Shown one piece after another: positions 13,805-16,713 of a stretch of 16,713 nt of DNA. This stretch comes from an uncultured Campylobacter sp. GTDB lineage: Bacteria; Campylobacterota; Campylobacteria; Campylobacterales; Campylobacteraceae. The stretch lies in the NCBI RefSeq assembly GCF_938045465.1, contig NZ_CALIBF010000014.1:1-16713 (forward strand). Direction: 5' to 3'. Within the stretch, counting starts at the first letter, position 1, and every line of letters starts with the position of its first letter. A program made the translations under genes and the position numbers. Below the pieces are notes generated by a model. The model saw only the letters and a program-made list of their open reading frames with translations. It was not told the origin of the DNA and made no database searches.

Positions 13805-14650
13805 CGCGGCACCTCATATCTGCGCGAACATAGCGCGCACTGATGCGGTATTGCAGCGCGGTTGCGGCAAAAATTTGCGCGGCTACTACGCACCGCACAA
13901 ACGCTCGCACGAGTCGTGATGTCCGCGGAGCGCACCGAGCGCATCGCGCATGACTTTAATCTGCAAATTTAATCCCGCTTTTAACGCGTAATGTTTCAAG
14001 TCTACTGCGCGCATTGCGTTCAGCTAATACGGCGCGTCGTAGAGCCTCTGTACGAAATACACAGCGCAAGCTAAATCCGTTAAATTTTAACGCATTAATC
14101 CCGCTTGTCGGTTAAATTTTAAGTCGCGAAGCGCTAGAGCGATCCGCCGAATTTAAAAGCCGCTAAACACTCGAATAAATCCACACTGCGGCTAAATTTA
14201 AAATTTCAAGCCGAACCGAACCGACGAAAGCGGTACGTTGTAGTATGCGTCGCAATGTACATGGCGGCAGAAATCTCGGGGTAAATTTTAAACCTCGCGC
14301 CCAAATCCCGCAACTTCGGCGTAAATTTTAATGCCCCCGCGCTCAAGTTTGCGGCGGCGGCGCAGTTTACAGCTCCACACCCAGTCGCTGCGGCTGGCGA
14401 TGCAAATTAACGTTCCGCCGCCGAAATAAAATTTAAACTCTATCGCCGCGGAGCGAATTTTAAAACTCCTGCGTCGGTCGCCGCGGCTTAGCTCGCTTTC
14501 AAAATTTAAAAACTCACCGCGGGCGCTAAACCGCTCTGTCCTTCTAATAAATTTAAAAATCCAAACGCTGCTATCTCTCCGCGCCGCCGTATCACTTAAA
14601 ATTTTAACGACGCGCGTGCAAATTTTAAGCTCTAACCGCTGTGTCGCCAT
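13805..14650. other. Large gap between thiS and thiF, no supported gene
   Basis: About 850 bases with no convincing gene. A minus-strand frame of 120 codons (14288-14650) begins with an ATG just after a hairpin. It is Arg-rich, lacks a ribosome site and shows no family signal, so it is only a weak candidate. The stretch is dotted with AAATTT/AAAATTTT motifs, some 27 to 50 nt apart (for example near 14428 and 14455), reminiscent of the thiH-thiE repeat but not regular. Confidence 0.4.
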
Positions 14651-14670
14651 GCCACTTAAAATTTAGTGGC
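14651..14670 (-). terminator. Hairpin downstream of thiS
   Basis: GCCACT (14651-14656) pairs with AGTGGC (14665-14670) around TAAAATTT, about 60 nt after the thiS stop on the minus strand. It could end the ABC-F/thiS transcript. There is no T-run after it, so this is tentative. Confidence 0.35.
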
Positions 14671-14728
14671 CTTCGCGCGGATTTAAACCTCGGTGGCCGT
14701 AATTTTAACATAATTCAAAGCTCCGACC

Positions 14729-14932
14729 TCAGCCGCCGCCTACGAACTCGACGATCTCATATTTTTTGCCGCTTGAGATCTGCGTGCGCTCCCACGCCTC
14801 TTTTTTTAAAATTTCGCCGTCGCGCTCGAGCGCTACTAGGCGAAGATCATGTCCGCGCGAGCGCAAAAACTCGCTCACGCTCATATCCTGCGCCAGATGC
14901 AGCCGCTCGCCGTTTACGCAGATCTCAATCAT
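14729..14932 (-). CDS. thiS: Sulfur carrier protein ThiS
   Basis: ThiS carries the sulfur for the thiazole ring as a C-terminal thiocarboxylate. Starting at the ATG at 14932 (MIEICVNGERL) gives 67 residues, the normal size, with a beta-grasp pattern and ending in VGGG; the terminal Gly-Gly is what ThiF activates. A longer open frame extends upstream to 15025, but that region lies inside the ABC-F gene and adds an unrelated sequence, so the shorter start is right. The start overlaps the ABC-F stop by 8 nt (ATGATTGA), so the two are translationally coupled. The usual next gene, thiF, is almost 1 kb away. Confidence 0.93.
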   Translation of the reverse strand: MIEICVNGERLHLAQDMSVSEFLRSRGHDLRLVALERDGEILKKEAWERTQISSGKKYEIVEFVGGG

Positions 14933-16517
14933 CGCTCGCTCCCAAACTCTCGCGATACTCCTCGTAAGTGCCCCTAAAATCGACGATTTCGGCGTCTCCT
15001 TTGAGGTGTAAAATTCTATTTGCAAACGCGTCGATGAGCTCGCGGTCGTGGCTCACGCAGATCGCGCAGCCCGCGAAGTTATACAGCGCCTCGCCAAGTG
15101 CGATGATCGCCTCAAGATCGAGGTGGTTGTTGGGCTCATCTAGCACCAGCAGGTTCGGGCGTTGCAGCATTAGCTTGCTTAGCATCACGCGGTGTTTCTC
15201 GCCGCCGCTTAGACTGCCCACGCTTTTCTCCTGCTCCGCGCCGCTAAAAAGCATACGTCCAAGGCATTTGCGAATTTCATCCAGATCCCTATTCTGCGGG
15301 CTTTGTAGATATTCGTAGAGCTTGAGCTCGCCTGAAATTTTATTATTCGTATCCTGCGCGAAGTACCCAGGCTCGATCGTGGCGCCCATGTGCACCTTGC
15401 CGCGCTGCGGCGCGAGCTCGCCCATGATGATCTTGCAAAGCGTGCTTTTGCCTACGCCGTTTCGCCCGATGATCGCGATCTTATCGCCGTGAGCGAGCTT
15501 GAGGTTGAAATTTTTCAGAATTTCAACCTCGCCGAAGCTCATATCTACGCCGCTTAGCTCTAAAATTTCATTACCGATCTCGCGCGCGGGTTTAAATAAA
15601 ATGCTAGGCTCCCTGCGCGAAGAGGTCGCAAGCTCGCTAAGATCGAGTTTGTCGAGCTGTTTTTGGCGGCTCGTGGCCTGCTTTGCCTTGCTTGCGTTGG
15701 CGCTGAAGCGAGCGATAAATTTTTCAAGCTCCGCCTTTTCTTTGAGCTTTTTCTCGCGCTCAAACTGCGCCTGCTTGGCGATGAGATTGGACGCGATGAA
15801 CCAGTCGTCGTAATTGCCGCTAAATTCGCGCACCCGCCTAAAATCGACGTCGAGGATGTCCGTGCAGACGCGGTTTAAGAAGTGGCGGTCGTGGCTGATG
15901 ACCACGAGCGTGCCCGTGTGGCGATTTAGCTCAAACTCAAGCCACGAAATGGCGTCGATATCGAGGTTGTTCGTCGGTTCGTCCAAAAACAGCACGTCGG
16001 GGCGCGGGAAGAGCACCTGCGCGAGAAGAACCTTAAATTTATCGCTCGTCTCGATCTCACTCATCTTTTTATCGAAGTCGTTCAGCCCCAGCGAGCTTAA
16101 AATTTTCTCGATCCGCGTTTCGTACTCGTAGGCGGGATCCTCTTCCGCACAGATCATCTCAAGCTCGCCTAGGCGCTCGTTTATCTCGTCGTTAAACTCG
16201 CCCGCTTCGTAAAGCTGCGTCTTTTCGCGCACGGCGTCATAGAGGCGCTTGTTGCCGTAAAGCACGGCGTCTTTGACGCTGAAGCTTTCAAAGGCGAATT
16301 GATCCTGCCCCAAAACGCCGATTTTAAGCCCGCTTTCGATCAAAATTTCGCCGCTGCTAGATTCGATCTGCCCGCTTAAAATTTTAAGCAGCGTCGATTT
16401 GCCCGCGCCGTTTGCGCCGATGAGACCGTAGCGCCTGCCCTTATCGAGGCTCAAATTTACGTTTTCAAAAAGTAGCTGTTTGCCAAAGCGCATCGTAAGA
16501 TCTTTGATTTCAACCAT
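14925..16517 (-). CDS. ybiT: ABC-F ATPase, YbiT-like
   Basis: A soluble protein of two fused ABC domains, without membrane segments, of the ABC-F family that acts on ribosomes at the E site. ABC1 has Walker A GANGAGKS (34-41) and Walker B VLFLDEP (175-181). Its signature position reads ETSDK rather than LSGGQ; an atypical first signature is usual in the YbiT subgroup. ABC2 has Walker A GRNGVGKS (351-358), a canonical LSGGE (436-440) and LLVLDEP (456-462). The linker at about 240-310 is charged and carries SKAKQATSRQKQLDKL, the expected tRNA-contacting region. At 530 residues the length fits YbiT. AAGGAAAAAT precedes the ATG at 16517. Whether it gives antibiotic protection cannot be told; a housekeeping role is likelier. 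Confidence 0.93.
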   Translation of the reverse strand: MVEIKDLTMRFGKQLLFENVNLSLDKGRRYGLIGANGAGKSTLLKILSGQIESSSGEILIESGLKIGVLGQDQFAFESFSVKDAVLYGNKRLYDAVREKTQLYEAGEFNDEINERLGELEMICAEEDPAYEYETRIEKILSSLGLNDFDKKMSEIETSDKFKVLLAQVLFPRPDVLFLDEPTNNLDIDAISWLEFELNRHTGTLVVISHDRHFLNRVCTDILDVDFRRVREFSGNYDDWFIASNLIAKQAQFEREKKLKEKAELEKFIARFSANASKAKQATSRQKQLDKLDLSELATSSRREPSILFKPAREIGNEILELSGVDMSFGEVEILKNFNLKLAHGDKIAIIGRNGVGKSTLCKIIMGELAPQRGKVHMGATIEPGYFAQDTNNKISGELKLYEYLQSPQNRDLDEIRKCLGRMLFSGAEQEKSVGSLSGGEKHRVMLSKLMLQRPNLLVLDEPNNHLDLEAIIALGEALYNFAGCAICVSHDRELIDAFANRILHLKGDAEIVDFRGTYEEYRESLGASDD

Positions 16518-16713
16518 ATTTTTCCTTTTAAATTTCTATTTGCATTGCCTTGCGCGCGGGCTTCTGCCAGGTTTTGCGCGCAAATTTCATCTCGCGGTTT
16601 TATTGCGACTTTTACGCCGCGCGGAGCTGCGATAAATTTCTCCTATTGTAGCTTAAAATTCTGAAATTTCGCCGAAGAGGCGCGAGCCGGCGCGATTAAA
16701 TTTAAACCGCTAG
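16518..16713 (-). promoter_or_regulatory. Upstream region of the ABC-F/thiS unit
   Basis: The minus strand reads TACAAT at 16650-16645, a possible -10 element well upstream of the ATG. No gene is visible up to the window edge. It is the only candidate promoter region seen for ABC-F and thiS. Confidence 0.3.

Noticed and set aside
13750..14000. TPP riboswitch ahead of the thi genes
   Set aside because: No thi-box-like sequence was found on the minus strand ahead of thiF, thiG, thiH or the ABC-F gene by eye; a covariance search would settle it.
14288..14650. Minus-strand 120-codon ORF between thiS and thiF
   Set aside because: Arg-rich, no ribosome site, no recognisable motif, in a stretch where several frames stay open by composition.
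14933..15025. Longer ThiS with a 31-residue N-terminal extension
   Set aside because: The extension is the out-of-frame 3' end of the ABC-F gene, and the internal ATG gives a normal-length ThiS.

Overview
The window looks like chromosomal DNA of a Campylobacter-type organism (Campylobacterota), probably one of the higher-GC, mostly anaerobic oral species; the species guess is inference. The signs are the consecutive ribH-nusB-pyrF genes, an iron-type SodB, a Sel1/Hcp-like cysteine-rich secreted protein, a periplasmic DUF3108 protein, a ThiF with an N-terminal ThiS-like domain, and a fairly GC-rich background studded with A4T4-type motifs. No rRNA, tRNA, CRISPR array, transposase or phage gene was recognised.

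Left part (1-6115). After a very GC-rich, structured first 90 bases comes a LysE-family exporter gene, convergent with sodB. The sodB promoter carries a 19-bp Fur/PerR-like palindrome over its -35 region. Divergent from sodB is a decayed, internally deleted remnant of a paired small-multidrug-resistance (SMR) locus. Then follow the tightly packed ribH-nusB-pyrF genes (riboflavin, antitermination, pyrimidine), a frameshifted Cdd1-type helix-hairpin-helix gene and a secreted DUF3108 protein. NusB carries an unusual basic repetitive tail of about 210 residues.

Middle (6141-7159). A visibly AT-richer patch holds two unrecognised membrane ORFs on the minus strand. They overlap in a -1 frame relation at a GGGTTTT sequence and may be one broken or frameshifted gene.

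Right part (7339-16517). The minus strand carries an ABC-F ATPase and five thiamine genes: thiS, thiF, thiG, thiH and thiE. ThiS, ThiF, ThiG and the tyrosine lyase ThiH make the thiazole phosphate moiety; ThiE joins it to the pyrimidine. The genes are unusually spread out (gaps of 979, 515 and 1195 bp), and a plus-strand Sel1-repeat gene sits inside the cluster. Between thiH and thiE, coupled to both by 7-8 nt overlaps, lies a 267-codon ORF built largely on a degenerate 27-nt repeat (up to 18 units). thiE itself is nearly doubled in size by an insertion ending in 36-nt repeats.

The most unusual signal is this set of 27- and 36-nt, in-frame periodic sequences, several anchored on an AAAATT core, found in or between otherwise ordinary housekeeping genes (nusB tail, thiE insert, thiH-thiE ORF). 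No defence or mobile system was found.
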